Source: an uncultured Opitutaceae bacterium (lineage in GTDB: Bacteria > Verrucomicrobiota > Verrucomicrobiia > Opitutales > Opitutaceae). Taken from it: DNA of 64,000 nt. The stretch is from NCBI GenBank assembly GCA_951813085.1, contig OX638348.1, positions 434,001-498,000 on the forward strand, in the 5' to 3' direction. The notes beneath the pieces are model-generated. The model had not been told where the DNA came from, did no database searches, and saw only the letters and a list, made by a program, of their open reading frames with translations. Shown piece by piece: positions 1-8,602 of this stretch. The translations under genes and the position numbers were made by a program. The first letter of the stretch is position 1. Each line of letters starts with the position of its first letter.

Positions 1-69
1 GACGAAGTTGGAATCGATTCTGATTCGATTCGCAACCAATAGTCGATTCTCGGCAAATTAGTTTTTTCG

Positions 70-100
70 GGCCTCTTCTCTTTGAGAAGAGGCCTTTTTT
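70..100 (+). terminator. Rho-independent terminator
   Basis: A perfect 11-bp inverted repeat (70-80 and 84-94) with a 3-base loop is followed by six T (95-100). The T run follows the stem on the plus strand, so it should end a transcript coming from a gene left of the window. It lies just beyond the stop of the minus-strand YjbQ gene. Confidence 0.85.
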
Positions 101-114
101 CGGATTGGGGGATG

Positions 115-534
115 TTACTCTCCGATTATGGTGATAGCGATTGAACGCGTGTGCGGCTGGTCTCTGTGCTCCCATAGAAAGAGCCCTTGCCAGGTTCCCA
201 AGGCGAGCGCGCCATTCGAGAATGGAATGTTCTCTGAACTCCGAGTAAGAGCCATTTTTATATGGCTAGGCATGTCGTCGGGTCCCTCGTAGGTGTGGGT
301 GAAATTGGGATCGTCTTCGGGAACGAGCCGGCGGAGATAGTCCTCGAGATCGCGCCGCGCGGAGGGATCCGCGTTTTCCATAAGGACCAAGCTGCAGCTC
401 GTATGCTTGCAAAATACGGTAACTTGACCCCTGACGAGACCGGACTGATTGAGGGCGTCGCGAACTTGGTCGGTTATGTCGTAGGTGCGTTGCCCCTGCG
501 TCCTCAGCTGCGTTTCGGACTGCGCGATTTTCAT
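115..534 (-). CDS. YjbQ/UPF0047 family protein
   Basis: A 139-residue protein of the single-domain YjbQ (UPF0047) family, the usual length. Family signatures are clear: HTSCSLVLMENADP at residues 44-57, EGPDDMPSHIK at 83-93 and GTWQGLFLWEHR at 113-124; the conserved histidines are those thought to line the active or metal site. Some family members have weak thiamine-phosphate synthase activity in vitro, but the cellular role is not settled. It is the last gene of a minus-strand operon and starts 2 bases after the stop of the HtrA-like gene, so it is probably co-transcribed with the sigma factor at 2193-2822. No signal peptide, so cytoplasmic. Confidence 0.9.
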   Translation of the reverse strand: MKIAQSETQLRTQGQRTYDITDQVRDALNQSGLVRGQVTVFCKHTSCSLVLMENADPSARRDLEDYLRRLVPEDDPNFTHTYEGPDDMPSHIKMALTRSSENIPFSNGALALGTWQGLFLWEHRDQPHTRSIAITIIGE

Positions 535-536
535 AG

Positions 537-1595
537 CTATCGACTGGTATTGCGGGCGCCCGCGCCGCTCGATTCAGGAGCATGGTCTTCTTGAGGCTCG
601 AGCAAAATAGCGAAGTCCAGCTCCTTGTCGTCCCGTTTCACCTTGAACAGGAGAAAGGCGCCTGGGTCCTCGAAGAAGATGCTATCTCGGAGGTCGTTCA
701 GGTTCTCGATCGCGTTTCCGTTCAGGCTGACGATCTGGTCCGATGGAAGCAGACCCCCTTTCTCCGCTGGACTTCCTGGAACGATGCTCTTGACTACGAC
801 GCGCTTGGAAAGGTTGTAGCTATCGGCTTTCTCCTCGAACTCGATTGGAAGCACGCTGTAGCGCACTTTCTGATTCGTTTCCAATTGGTTGACGATTCGA
901 GCCAAGGCTCTTGCGGGAATGATATAGGAAGATTCTACCTCGGGGAGCGTAGCCATCACGATGCCCATGAGTTCATTGTCGGCATCGAATGCCGGGGATC
1001 CTCCCTCGGCAGGTCCGATTGAAATGCTGAGCCGCGTGTATGTGAGCGGGAATACCACTTCGGCAAAATGGCTCTCGAAGCCAGTTACGAGACCGAACTT
1101 CGGTGTGGGGTTGAAATCGAGCGGACTCGTGATCGCGAATGCGAGGGCGCCAATTTCTTGACGCTCCTTTGCGGCGTCCAACGGAATATAGTCGAATGAA
1201 TCCGGCAGATTGATGACTTGCAGGAGAGCTACATTGGTACGCGCATCCGAACCGACGACATCTGCGAGGTAGGAGATGCCTTTTTGCTCAATCCAAACTC
1301 GAGTCGTCTCGTTTGGGGGCAGGTGGCTGGTGAGAACCTGACCATTTTCGCTGATGAAGAATCCCGAGAATACGCGCAGAACGACTTTAGGTTCGCCATC
1401 TGCTACGGGTTCCTCCGTGGCGACCTTTACTCGGACTATCGATTCATAGTGTTCCTTGTATACCGTTTGAATGGCGCTTTGCAGCGAAGTTACGGAAGCT
1501 TCCGACGTAACGACGGCTAAAGTTGCTAGCAGCGTTGCTGCAATCAGAACGCACGCACGCGCCGATTTAGCGCGGTTGGTGAACCAGTTCCCCAT
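537..1595 (-). CDS. HtrA/DegP-like PDZ protein, probable pseudoprotease
   Basis: A 352-residue exported or membrane-anchored protein: hydrophobic signal or anchor at residues 13-33, a trypsin-fold HtrA-like domain at about 50-235 and one PDZ domain at about 245-335 (GLLPSDQIVSLNG). The fold landmarks are present but the triad is not. The His region reads GQVLTSHLPP, with H91 one position off the usual TNxHV. The Asp position of the 'tDlAvl' motif is N121 (RTNVALLQV). The Ser position of GNSGGP is Gly198 (PAEGGSPAF). It therefore probably binds peptides without cleaving them. It follows the putative anti-sigma gene by 3 bases and may take part in sensing envelope stress for that sigma factor. 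That role is inferred from context. Confidence 0.85.
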   Translation of the reverse strand: MGNWFTNRAKSARACVLIAATLLATLAVVTSEASVTSLQSAIQTVYKEHYESIVRVKVATEEPVADGEPKVVLRVFSGFFISENGQVLTSHLPPNETTRVWIEQKGISYLADVVGSDARTNVALLQVINLPDSFDYIPLDAAKERQEIGALAFAITSPLDFNPTPKFGLVTGFESHFAEVVFPLTYTRLSISIGPAEGGSPAFDADNELMGIVMATLPEVESSYIIPARALARIVNQLETNQKVRYSVLPIEFEEKADSYNLSKRVVVKSIVPGSPAEKGGLLPSDQIVSLNGNAIENLNDLRDSIFFEDPGAFLLFKVKRDDKELDFAILLEPQEDHAPESSGAGARNTSR

Positions 1596-1598
1596 CGG

Positions 1599-2174
1599 CT
1601 AAAAATCAATTCCAGTACGGATGACTTTAGCTCCGAGGCTTGTATCGGAGACGCCCGATCCAGCGGTAAACTGCTTTGGTTCCGCTATAATTTGATAGCT
1701 AACGGGAACGGCGCCTTTGGTAAGCGCATTCACTTCGTAGTAAGGAGCTGCGTCGAATTTTGGGATCTCAAGATCGGTCACCTCATTTGAAACGGGTTGG
1801 CGATCAACTATGAAAATTGGAGTTTCCGCAAAATGCGGCTCTTCCGTGGCTTCCATTTCGGAAACGGGGCCAGAAGCGACGCTATCCGCTGGATTCATCG
1901 AGAAGAACTCTGTTTTCGAGATCGTGAAGATTCCCAATGCGAAAATGCTTAGGGTCGCCGTTGCTGCCGCAGACTTTCGCGCGATGAGCAGCGCCAGCTT
2001 GCCTGTTCGCTCGTACCAGGATTGCGTTCTTACCAGAGCGGATAGTTGCTTGCTCCGAAGCTCCTCGTCGAATTTCCCCCAGAACGCATCGTCAGGACGT
2101 TCCTGACGCTTCATACGCAGGAGCTGACTGAGCTGCACGTCGTTTTCTGGAGAAATTTTTCGTTTCGAGAACAT
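1599..2174 (-). CDS. Putative membrane-anchored anti-sigma factor
   Basis: A 191-residue protein with a charged cytoplasmic N-terminal segment (residues 1-62, including RPDDAFWGKFDEELR), one transmembrane helix at about 66-86, and an extracytoplasmic C-terminal part of about 105 residues without a domain I recognise. I see no zinc-binding HxxxCxxC motif, so it is not a classic ZAS anti-sigma factor. The call rests on topology and position: it starts 18 bases after the ECF sigma gene and is followed 3 bases later by an HtrA-like gene, the usual order of sigma / anti-sigma / periplasmic regulator. The C-terminal half could be what the HtrA-like protein contacts. Confidence 0.6.
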   Translation of the reverse strand: MFSKRKISPENDVQLSQLLRMKRQERPDDAFWGKFDEELRSKQLSALVRTQSWYERTGKLALLIARKSAAATATLSIFALGIFTISKTEFFSMNPADSVASGPVSEMEATEEPHFAETPIFIVDRQPVSNEVTDLEIPKFDAAPYYEVNALTKGAVPVSYQIIAEPKQFTAGSGVSDTSLGAKVIRTGIDF

Positions 2175-2192
2175 CTTGCTGGGGCCTATTTC

Positions 2193-2822
2193 TTACTTGA
2201 GGTACTCTTTCAGCTCACCTTGCAGGAATTGCTTCGCGTAGTGGAGGCGCGACCGGACCGTCCCGATCGACGTCCCAATGATCTCGGCGATTTCCTTGTG
2301 GCTCAGTCCATCGATCTCGAAAAGGGTAATGACGGTACGGTGCTTTACGGACAGCTTTTGGAAGGCGTCATTGAGCGTCTCCTGGAGCTCTGTCATCAGG
2401 GCTGCCTTGTCCGAATCCGAGTCCGTCGTCATATTCTCGATGAAGCCCGACGAATGGTCTTCCTCCACCATCTTCTCAAAGCTGAAGAAGCGTCTCAGCT
2501 TATTCTTACGCAAATGGGTGAGCGACGTATTGAGAGCGATTCGGTATAGCCAGGTAAAGAAACTGGATTTTCCTTTGAATCGCTTGATGGATTGAAAGGC
2601 TTTGATGAATGTCTCTTGAGCGAGGTCGGAGGCGTCTTCGCGATTCGAGGTGAGATTGTAAATCACCGAGTATACGCGTTCCCTATACTTGAGAATGAGA
2701 GCGTCGAATGCATCGACATCGCCAGCCTGGACCTTCTGCACGATGGCAAGGTCCTCGTCCGCCTCGAGCCGCCTTTCTGGCGACGAGACTAGCGATTTTG
2801 TAATGGCCTTAGCAATGCTCAT
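2193..2822 (-). CDS. RNA polymerase ECF sigma factor (sigma-70 family, RpoE-like)
   Basis: A 209-residue sigma factor with only regions 2 and 4, the ECF layout. Region 2 spans about residues 38-105, with the core-binding helix DASDLAQETFIKAF at 63-76 and FFTWLYRIALN at 88-98. Region 4 spans about 150-205, with a helix-turn-helix in LSHKEIAEIIGTSIGTVRSR (173-192). The length and region-4 wording match RpoE/SigW-type factors. It is the first gene of the minus-strand operon, so it probably drives its own operon. The bases between 2823 and 2918 hold no gene; I could not identify an unambiguous ECF promoter there. Confidence 0.95.
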   Translation of the reverse strand: MSIAKAITKSLVSSPERRLEADEDLAIVQKVQAGDVDAFDALILKYRERVYSVIYNLTSNREDASDLAQETFIKAFQSIKRFKGKSSFFTWLYRIALNTSLTHLRKNKLRRFFSFEKMVEEDHSSGFIENMTTDSDSDKAALMTELQETLNDAFQKLSVKHRTVITLFEIDGLSHKEIAEIIGTSIGTVRSRLHYAKQFLQGELKEYLK

Positions 2823-2918
2823 GGGAACGCGATATCGAAAACCTTATACGCAATGTTCTAAATGTCTAGATTCCATCCACTTAAATTAGCGTAAATAGGG
2901 AGTTCTATTATTGTTCAC

Positions 2919-3956
2919 TCAGGGGTCTGACCGATCAGACTGGAGCGCTTCGACCTGGTTCCACAAGAGCTGGCTGATCGTATAGAGCAACTCCGCGTCC
3001 GATTGGTCCAAAAAGGGCTCTATTGCCCGACGGGCCTTCCGAATTTCGCTGAGTATCGCCTCCCGGACCTCCTCGATGATCCCGAGAGCGGCTAATTTCG
3101 ACAGCCAGAGGTCAATTTCTGCCGTTTGTTCTCCTGCGAGCGTCGCCCTCAGCAGCCCTGCCTCCGAGGCTGGGAGTCGATCGCGGAGCAGAATTAAGGG
3201 CAAGGTTGCCTTGCCAGTAGCGATATCCGTCCCGAGCGTTTTGCCGATCTTCTCCTCGGAGCCGATAAGATCCGTGAGATCGTCGTAGATTTGATAGGCG
3301 ACTCCTAAATGGCGTCCAAATTCTCCAGCCGCAGCGACGTAGCGCGTATCTCGGTTCGCCAGTCGAGCGCCGAGATAGCAGGCAACCTGGAACAGTTCAG
3401 CGGTCTTGAGATCGATAACCCGGTAGTAGGTCGCTAGGTCGATATTAGGATCTCCACGCTGCATGGTTTGCAGAATCTCTCCGGTGCAAACGTTACGCAT
3501 CGCGATCGCGACCTTCTCGCTTACTTCCGAGGTGGGAAACTGCGTTGCGAGGTATACGGCATGAGAAAACAAGGCGTCGCCAAGGAGGACAGCGGTCGCG
3601 TTGCCACGAGTCTTGGCCACGGTGGGGCGATTGCGGCGAATGTCGGCTTCGTCCATGATATCGTCATGCACCAGGGTGGCGAGATGGATCGTCTCAACCA
3701 CGGCGGCCAACTTTACAAGCTTCGGATCGACCGCATCTTTGCCCTGCCACCCGCTAAAAAATATCAGAGAAGGGCGGATGCGCTTACCGCCTGTATCGAT
3801 GCAATCGGCGACGTAGTCTCGAATCTCTTCCTCGAAGCTATCTACCTGGCTGACGAGAAAAGCGCCCAGCTCCCTGAGATGCGGCTTCAGCAGCTGGAAC
3901 AGGCCTGATAGCAGCTTGGGGCTGCCTTGACCGGTGGTCTGTGATGCGTGACTCAT
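2919..3956 (-). CDS. Polyprenyl diphosphate synthase (trans, IspB-like)
   Basis: A 345-residue trans-isoprenyl diphosphate synthase that chain-elongates allylic diphosphates with isopentenyl diphosphate, supplying side chains for quinones. Family landmarks are present: GGKRIRP at 56-62, the first aspartate-rich motif DDIMDEADIRR at 98-108 and the second, DDLTD, at 225-229, followed by the KTLGTDIATGK segment. Small, non-bulky residues upstream of the first aspartate motif suggest a long-chain product, as in octaprenyl synthase IspB, but chain length cannot be read securely. It lies on the minus strand downstream of the KpsF/GutQ gene, with a 190-base gap. Confidence 0.9.
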   Translation of the reverse strand: MSHASQTTGQGSPKLLSGLFQLLKPHLRELGAFLVSQVDSFEEEIRDYVADCIDTGGKRIRPSLIFFSGWQGKDAVDPKLVKLAAVVETIHLATLVHDDIMDEADIRRNRPTVAKTRGNATAVLLGDALFSHAVYLATQFPTSEVSEKVAIAMRNVCTGEILQTMQRGDPNIDLATYYRVIDLKTAELFQVACYLGARLANRDTRYVAAAGEFGRHLGVAYQIYDDLTDLIGSEEKIGKTLGTDIATGKATLPLILLRDRLPASEAGLLRATLAGEQTAEIDLWLSKLAALGIIEEVREAILSEIRKARRAIEPFLDQSDAELLYTISQLLWNQVEALQSDRSDP

Positions 3957-4084
3957 GGATCGGAGTGAGTTTGCGGTTCGATGGATAGCGGCTCTATTTC
4001 GTAAGGGACGACCTGGAGGAAACCATGACTGCGTTTTCTGAAATTCCGAAACAAAAATACTGGAAAGTGACTACTCAATCCTGT

Positions 4085-4119
4085 CTATCGCTCAGCTGAA
4101 GAACGAGTTAGAGCGATAG
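4085..4119. other. Inverted repeat in the 3957-4146 gap
   Basis: A perfect 9-bp inverted repeat (4085-4093 and 4111-4119) with a 17-base loop lies 27 bases beyond the KpsF/GutQ stop and upstream of the polyprenyl synthase gene. There is no T run on either strand, so it is not a standard terminator. It could be an RNA hairpin that protects or separates the two genes. Confidence 0.3.
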
Positions 4120-4146
4120 CGGCGAGAAATTGGAGAACGCTTGCCG

Positions 4147-5127
4147 CTAGACCATTTTCACCTTGGTTAAATCCTGTCCATCGATCACTCCGATAGGACG
4201 GTTCTCTGAGTCCACGACCACGAGATCATCAATCTTCATGGATTCGAAGATTTTCAATGCCTCAATAGCCAGCGATCCGGATTTGATCGTAATGGGATCG
4301 CGTGTCATAAAGTTGGATACAGGCTTATCCAGAAAATCCGAATCGGTGAGGACGAGCCGCCGAATGTCTCCATCCGTAAATATGCCGCTCAGGATTCCAG
4401 ATGCATCCGTCAAGGCGATGCAACCGCTGTTTGGACGGGTCATTCGCTCCAAGCTATCGCGGCAGCTCGCGGTCTCTGGCAGCTCTGCAAACTGCCCTTT
4501 TGGACGCATGATTGCGTCGACGCTCGCGGCAAGGGATTTGCCGAGGCTTCCGCTTGGATGAAATTGGACGAAGTCTTCGCGGCTGAAGGCGCGCCACTCG
4601 AGAACCACCATGGCCAGCGCGTCTCCTATCGCCATCGAAGCGGTCGAGCTTGCCGTGGGCGCGAGATCGAGGGGACAGGCTTCCTTTTCAACGGAATAGA
4701 CCAGAGCGTGGTCGCATAGTTTCGAGAGGGTGGAGTCAGGGCGAGAAGTGACGGCGATGGTTTGCGCGTCAAAGCGCTTCAAAAGAGGGACCAGGCGGAG
4801 AATCTCCTCCGTTTCACCGCTGTTGCTGAATGCCAAAAGAGCGTCCCCTTTGCGGCAAAGTCCCATATCGCCGTGCAAGGCATTGACGGGATCCAGAAAT
4901 GTGGAAGGCGCGCCGATGCTATTGAAGGTGCCCACCAGCTTGCGTCCGATGTGGGCGCTTTTCCCGATTCCTGAGAAAATCAGCTTCTGCCCTTCATTGA
5001 GCGTATCGATGACGGTAGAGGCGACCTGGGCGAAGCGGGAGTCGAGCTGGTTGCTCGTTTTGGCGAGGGCCTCCGCTTCGATGTCGATGCAGCACCGTCC
5101 TTTTGCAATTATATCGTCGGTATCCAT
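4147..5127 (-). CDS. KpsF/GutQ family D-arabinose 5-phosphate isomerase
   Basis: A 326-residue enzyme with an N-terminal SIS sugar-isomerase domain (about residues 35-190; GKSAHIGRKL and LDPVNALHGDMG are typical) and two C-terminal CBS domains (about 205-325). This is the full-length KdsD/KpsF/GutQ architecture. It interconverts ribulose 5-phosphate and arabinose 5-phosphate, the first step toward Kdo for lipopolysaccharide, and so supports a Gram-negative envelope. No other Kdo gene is present nearby. It is transcribed away from the divergent LysM lipoprotein gene at 5215. Confidence 0.92.
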   Translation of the reverse strand: MDTDDIIAKGRCCIDIEAEALAKTSNQLDSRFAQVASTVIDTLNEGQKLIFSGIGKSAHIGRKLVGTFNSIGAPSTFLDPVNALHGDMGLCRKGDALLAFSNSGETEEILRLVPLLKRFDAQTIAVTSRPDSTLSKLCDHALVYSVEKEACPLDLAPTASSTASMAIGDALAMVVLEWRAFSREDFVQFHPSGSLGKSLAASVDAIMRPKGQFAELPETASCRDSLERMTRPNSGCIALTDASGILSGIFTDGDIRRLVLTDSDFLDKPVSNFMTRDPITIKSGSLAIEALKIFESMKIDDLVVVDSENRPIGVIDGQDLTKVKMV

Positions 5128-5214
5128 TGATTAGGAAGAGAGAGTGCCTTTGAATGATTTCAGACTTGGAAATTCGGGAAGAGATGGTCTCATAGTGTAC
5201 GCGCTTTTTCGACA

Positions 5215-5976
5215 ATGATGAGAAGACCCTACGCATCAAAACTTATTTTCGCGCTCGTTGCCACTGCAGTTCTCATTGGTTGCTCGGAGCGGGTGGCGCT
5301 CGATGTCTTGAGCGAGACCGAAGATCCCGTATATCGACGCGCGAAGGACTTGCTGGCTCGCAATCTGGAAACTGAGGCCCTTTCGAATTTTTCGAAGCTC
5401 ATAACGATGCGCGATGGCAATGCTCCTGAATCTCATCTGGAGGCAGGCTTGATCTACCTAAACCATCGAAACGATCCCATTTCGGCGATTTATCATTTCA
5501 AGCGCTTTCAAGCTATAAAAGGGAGAGATCCGGAGTCGGCGGAAAGGGATGCGAGCATCGCGCGGGTCGAAGATTTGGTGAAGACCGCGAAGAAGGAGTG
5601 GATCACAACCACCGATGCTCAAGAATATCGTCTCAAGCTTTTGGGTACAATTGAGCAGCTGAGGTCTGAAAACGAAACCTTGAAGAATCAGCTTAGAGAG
5701 TACCGTAGGCAAGAGCGGGGAGCGTTTTTGGAGAATCCTACATCCGACGATACGATCCTTGAACCGGTAGCTCGAGCTGAGCCGCGGCGCGACCAGTCCA
5801 ATCCACCCCCGGCCCAGCGTCGGGTCTACGTCGTCAAGGAGCGCGATAGCTTGTATAAGATAAGCCGGGAAATGTATGGGAACCCGAATCGCTGGCGGGA
5901 AATCCTAGAGGCGAATCGCAATGTCTTGCCCAGTGAGTCGGATCTTCAGCCAGGCATGTCTCTTATAATACCTTAG
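5215..5976 (+). CDS. LysM-domain lipoprotein
   Basis: A 253-residue lipoprotein. The signal peptide ends in the lipobox LIGC, with the lipidated Cys at residue 23. A helical region follows, with TPR-like character at about 40-115 and a coiled coil at about 140-168 (TIEQLRSENETLKNQLREYR). After a Pro-rich linker comes a C-terminal LysM peptidoglycan-binding domain (about 207-253; the YVVKERDSLYKIS and NRWREILEANR segments). It probably sits in the outer membrane or periplasm and touches the cell wall. It is a single gene, divergent from the isomerase and convergent with the GreA/GreB-like gene; a weak hairpin without a T run lies at 5978-5995. Confidence 0.85.
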   Translation: MMRRPYASKLIFALVATAVLIGCSERVALDVLSETEDPVYRRAKDLLARNLETEALSNFSKLITMRDGNAPESHLEAGLIYLNHRNDPISAIYHFKRFQAIKGRDPESAERDASIARVEDLVKTAKKEWITTTDAQEYRLKLLGTIEQLRSENETLKNQLREYRRQERGAFLENPTSDDTILEPVARAEPRRDQSNPPPAQRRVYVVKERDSLYKISREMYGNPNRWREILEANRNVLPSESDLQPGMSLIIP

Positions 5977-5997
5977 GCGCTCAGCCTGATGAGCGAC

Positions 5998-6465
5998 CTA
6001 GGAGACGCTGATGACGGTTTTGCCTCCGCCAGATTGAATGCGATCTCCAACCCGCTTGCCGATCAGCTCGCTGCCAATGGGCGACTTCGAAGTGATTACG
6101 GTAATTGGGGATGAGTCGTCGTCTTGCACTACGGTTCCCCCGATCCCAGGAACGAGAAAGTAACGTTCGCGGCCTTGGGATGAAAGGAGAGTGACGAGAG
6201 CTCCGAGGGCGATGAGGCTTCCGGAAGGGAAATCGGGAGGGGTGAAATTCTGAAGCGCTGCCAAGCTTTCCTTGAGTTCGATAGCGTGCCGCGCCTGCCC
6301 GGTTGCCAGGTAGGAAGTCTCGAGCCCGCGCGTGTCGTACTTGCCTTCTGCCCGAGCTTCGTCGTGGGTCGCTGATTCGGCCGATTCAAGAGCAGCCCCG
6401 GTGGCTTTCTCGAGATCCTCCTCGATCGATTTAATCAGTTCTTCGATCGTACGTTTCTTATCCAT
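5998..6465 (-). CDS. GreA/GreB-like transcription elongation factor family protein
   Basis: A 155-residue protein from the ATG at 6465 (MDKKRTIEELIKS). Residues 1-75 are predicted helical, as in the Gre coiled coil that reaches into the RNA polymerase secondary channel. Residues 80-155 match the Gre/Rnk C-terminal FKBP-like domain, ending with SPIGSELIGKRVGDRI. The frame is open further upstream (to 6606), but that stretch has shadow-like composition and lies in the end of the next gene. A GreA has about 158 residues; here the N-terminal acidic tip is not obvious, so anti-pausing activity is uncertain. Cytoplasmic. Confidence 0.8.
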   Translation of the reverse strand: MDKKRTIEELIKSIEEDLEKATGAALESAESATHDEARAEGKYDTRGLETSYLATGQARHAIELKESLAALQNFTPPDFPSGSLIALGALVTLLSSQGRERYFLVPGIGGTVVQDDDSSPITVITSKSPIGSELIGKRVGDRIQSGGGKTVISVS

Positions 6466-6515
6466 GGCGACTCTGAATCCAGCCTGATACGCAGAGCTGC
6501 GTATTGCTGCGCTCC

Positions 6516-8063
6516 CTAAGCCCGCTCGACCCAAACGACCCAGTCGCCTGGTTCTGGCGTAAGCAGCGTTGTCGAGTTCTTGGTGATCTCGGCTTCCCCC
6601 TTCCACTCTCCGGTGTTAGGGTTGTACCATTTCGCCGTTCCGCTTGAGAACGGCAGCTCGAGCGTGACAGTCGTGAACGTCTCGCTGGCATCCGATATCT
6701 GGTCGGAATGCATGCCGTCGTAGCCATCTGGGCTGTGGGCGGCAAAAGTCTCGGGGTTCGCGACGTAGGCGATGCACTTGCTGCTGTCCTCGGACAGCAT
6801 CGATTTTACCAGCAAGGGATTGTTGCCTGAAAGGGCGTCGTTGGGAGACCAATTCTCTAGAATCGCCTCCGTATCGGAAAAGAATTTCTTGATAGGCAGC
6901 AGATCGTGGGCGCCGAATTTCAGTCTTCCCGAATTGCAGGCATCGTAGTAGCCCTCGATCCTTCTCTTATTGCGATCATAGGCTTCGGAGGAGATCAAGC
7001 CCGTATAGCTGGGCAAGGCTCCTGAGAGCAATGCGCTCCAGAACAAGCGCCTAAAGTAATACCGAGCGAAACGAGGAGCGTATTGATGCTCGCCGCGATC
7101 CTCGGAAAGAGCGACGGGCTTTTGAGCGGAGGCTCGAGCAGCTGATAGCGCTTCGCCCGTTACTTGGCCAAGCGATGAAATCGATTGAAAGGAAACCCAT
7201 TTCCTGTCGCCGAATGCGAGCGGGTCGAAGCGCTTGCCCGTGAAGGTAACCAGCGAATTCCAAGGATCATTCTCGGTGAGGGATTCCCCAATCATTGAGA
7301 GGGCGCCGTTCGTTTCCGGGTCGGACTCGCTATAGCCGCTAGCAATGGGCCAGTGAACGTTTGGCAAGGGTCCGAATCGCTCGATGGCGTAGCGGAATGC
7401 CGAATGCGTTCCAAGTTCTCCCTCCCCAAACCGCTGCAATTCCTCGGGATCGGGCCCAAATAGAATGATCTCGAACTGTATTTCGGGATGGCGCTGCAGT
7501 CCATAGGCGAGTCGCTCGTCTATTTTGTCCCAGACGCTCAAATCGAGGCGCTTGCGGTCGGTCTGAAAGAGGCTCGCAGGGGATTGGCAAAGCCAGGTTC
7601 GAATGCGATTGAAACCTGCTTGAGCCGCTTGATCGATATAGGCCTTCCATCGACTTTCTTCTAACGAGAGAAACCGATAAGCATTGTCGCCAAAGTTTAG
7701 ATACCATCGACCAATATCGTATTGCAGCTGGCGTGGATCGCTCGAAGATATCCTCAACTTTCCGGGCAACGGAGAATTCACTACCGAAAATGATCCCGTT
7801 TCAATGCAGCGTCCCTCGAGGTTCTTGGCCTCCCAGGACCAGAGTCCTTCCTCGTTCACGTAGCATCGAGTCTTCATTTGGCCATCGCCTGTAGAAAAGC
7901 CTCGTGAAGATTTTATGGCCCCACTTGGCAGTGTGTAGGCGACCAGCAGTGGCAGTTCTGGTCCGTCCACGCTTGCGGATGGAAACGCGATCTCATGGCA
8001 GCCGCGACGCTGAGCGACGCTGCCGTGGCTAATTACTGGATCTCGTTCGGCGGATTCCTGCAT
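6516..8063 (-). CDS. Glycoside hydrolase-like protein (DUF5060/DUF4038 type with collagen-binding-like C-terminus)
   Basis: A 515-residue protein with three apparent parts. An N-terminal beta domain resembles DUF5060 (about residues 15-120). A TIM-barrel region resembles DUF4038/apiosidase-like hydrolases (about 125-410), with AGFNRIRTWL at its start and a possible acidic catalytic residue in ALSEDRGEHQY. The C-terminal domain of about 85 residues resembles the 'putative collagen-binding domain' that follows such hydrolases (WYNPNTGEWKGE and PGDWVVWVE). Relatives act on plant or algal polysaccharides. I see no signal peptide at the chosen start, which is odd for such an enzyme. The substrate is unknown. 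Confidence 0.75.
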   Translation of the reverse strand: MQESAERDPVISHGSVAQRRGCHEIAFPSASVDGPELPLLVAYTLPSGAIKSSRGFSTGDGQMKTRCYVNEEGLWSWEAKNLEGRCIETGSFSVVNSPLPGKLRISSSDPRQLQYDIGRWYLNFGDNAYRFLSLEESRWKAYIDQAAQAGFNRIRTWLCQSPASLFQTDRKRLDLSVWDKIDERLAYGLQRHPEIQFEIILFGPDPEELQRFGEGELGTHSAFRYAIERFGPLPNVHWPIASGYSESDPETNGALSMIGESLTENDPWNSLVTFTGKRFDPLAFGDRKWVSFQSISSLGQVTGEALSAARASAQKPVALSEDRGEHQYAPRFARYYFRRLFWSALLSGALPSYTGLISSEAYDRNKRRIEGYYDACNSGRLKFGAHDLLPIKKFFSDTEAILENWSPNDALSGNNPLLVKSMLSEDSSKCIAYVANPETFAAHSPDGYDGMHSDQISDASETFTTVTLELPFSSGTAKWYNPNTGEWKGEAEITKNSTTLLTPEPGDWVVWVERA

Positions 8064-8093
8064 GAAGACGTTTTTATTGCGAACTAGCCTTAA

Positions 8094-8543
8094 TCATGGA
8101 ATTCGCTCTTCGTCAAATTCGATCATGTCCGCGAAACTAATTAGATCGCTGCGCTCCTCAATCCCCATCTTTTTCTTCGCTGTCTCAAGAGCGTCCCTTC
8201 CCATTTCGCTCATGCCTTTCTGCACGAGTTCCCGATTCCATTTTTCCACTCTGAGATCTTCTGGAAATATTTGAGCGATACGCTCGTCGATCTCGTCATC
8301 GGTCTTGCTCGACCTTACGATTTCTTCGACGGCGTCGGGATCAATTCCAAGATGCAGGCAAAGAAAGCGATCGAAACCTTTCTTGTAGTTCCTCTGGTAG
8401 GATTTGCCTAGTTCACCCTTTACGTGGCGCTTGGCTTTCGCGATAAACCGCGGAAGGTGTAGCAATCCGCATGCATGAGGGATGTAGGGAGACGGGAGGT
8501 CGTAGTGTATCTCCCCCGTGTCAGGTCTTCCGTTGCGAGCCAT
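8094..8543 (-). CDS. DUF5069 domain protein
   Basis: A protein of about 149 residues of the DUF5069 family, common in Verrucomicrobiota and Planctomycetes and of unknown function. The family wording is visible in YDLPSPYIPHACGLLHLPRF and FLCLHLGIDPDAVEEIV. I chose the ATG at 8543. The same frame is open to a GTG at 8606 that overlaps the preceding stop codon (GTGA), but an AAGGAG sequence directly abuts that GTG, leaving no spacing for a ribosome. Either start leaves the domain whole. It belongs to a minus-strand run with the scramblase-like gene. No signal peptide or membrane segment. Confidence 0.8.
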   Translation of the reverse strand: MARNGRPDTGEIHYDLPSPYIPHACGLLHLPRFIAKAKRHVKGELGKSYQRNYKKGFDRFLCLHLGIDPDAVEEIVRSSKTDDEIDERIAQIFPEDLRVEKWNRELVQKGMSEMGRDALETAKKKMGIEERSDLISFADMIEFDEERIP

Positions 8544-8602
8544 AGCGCCTGGATGTAGAGAAGATTGATTGCATTTCAACACTATAGTGGCCTTTGCAAA
8601 AC

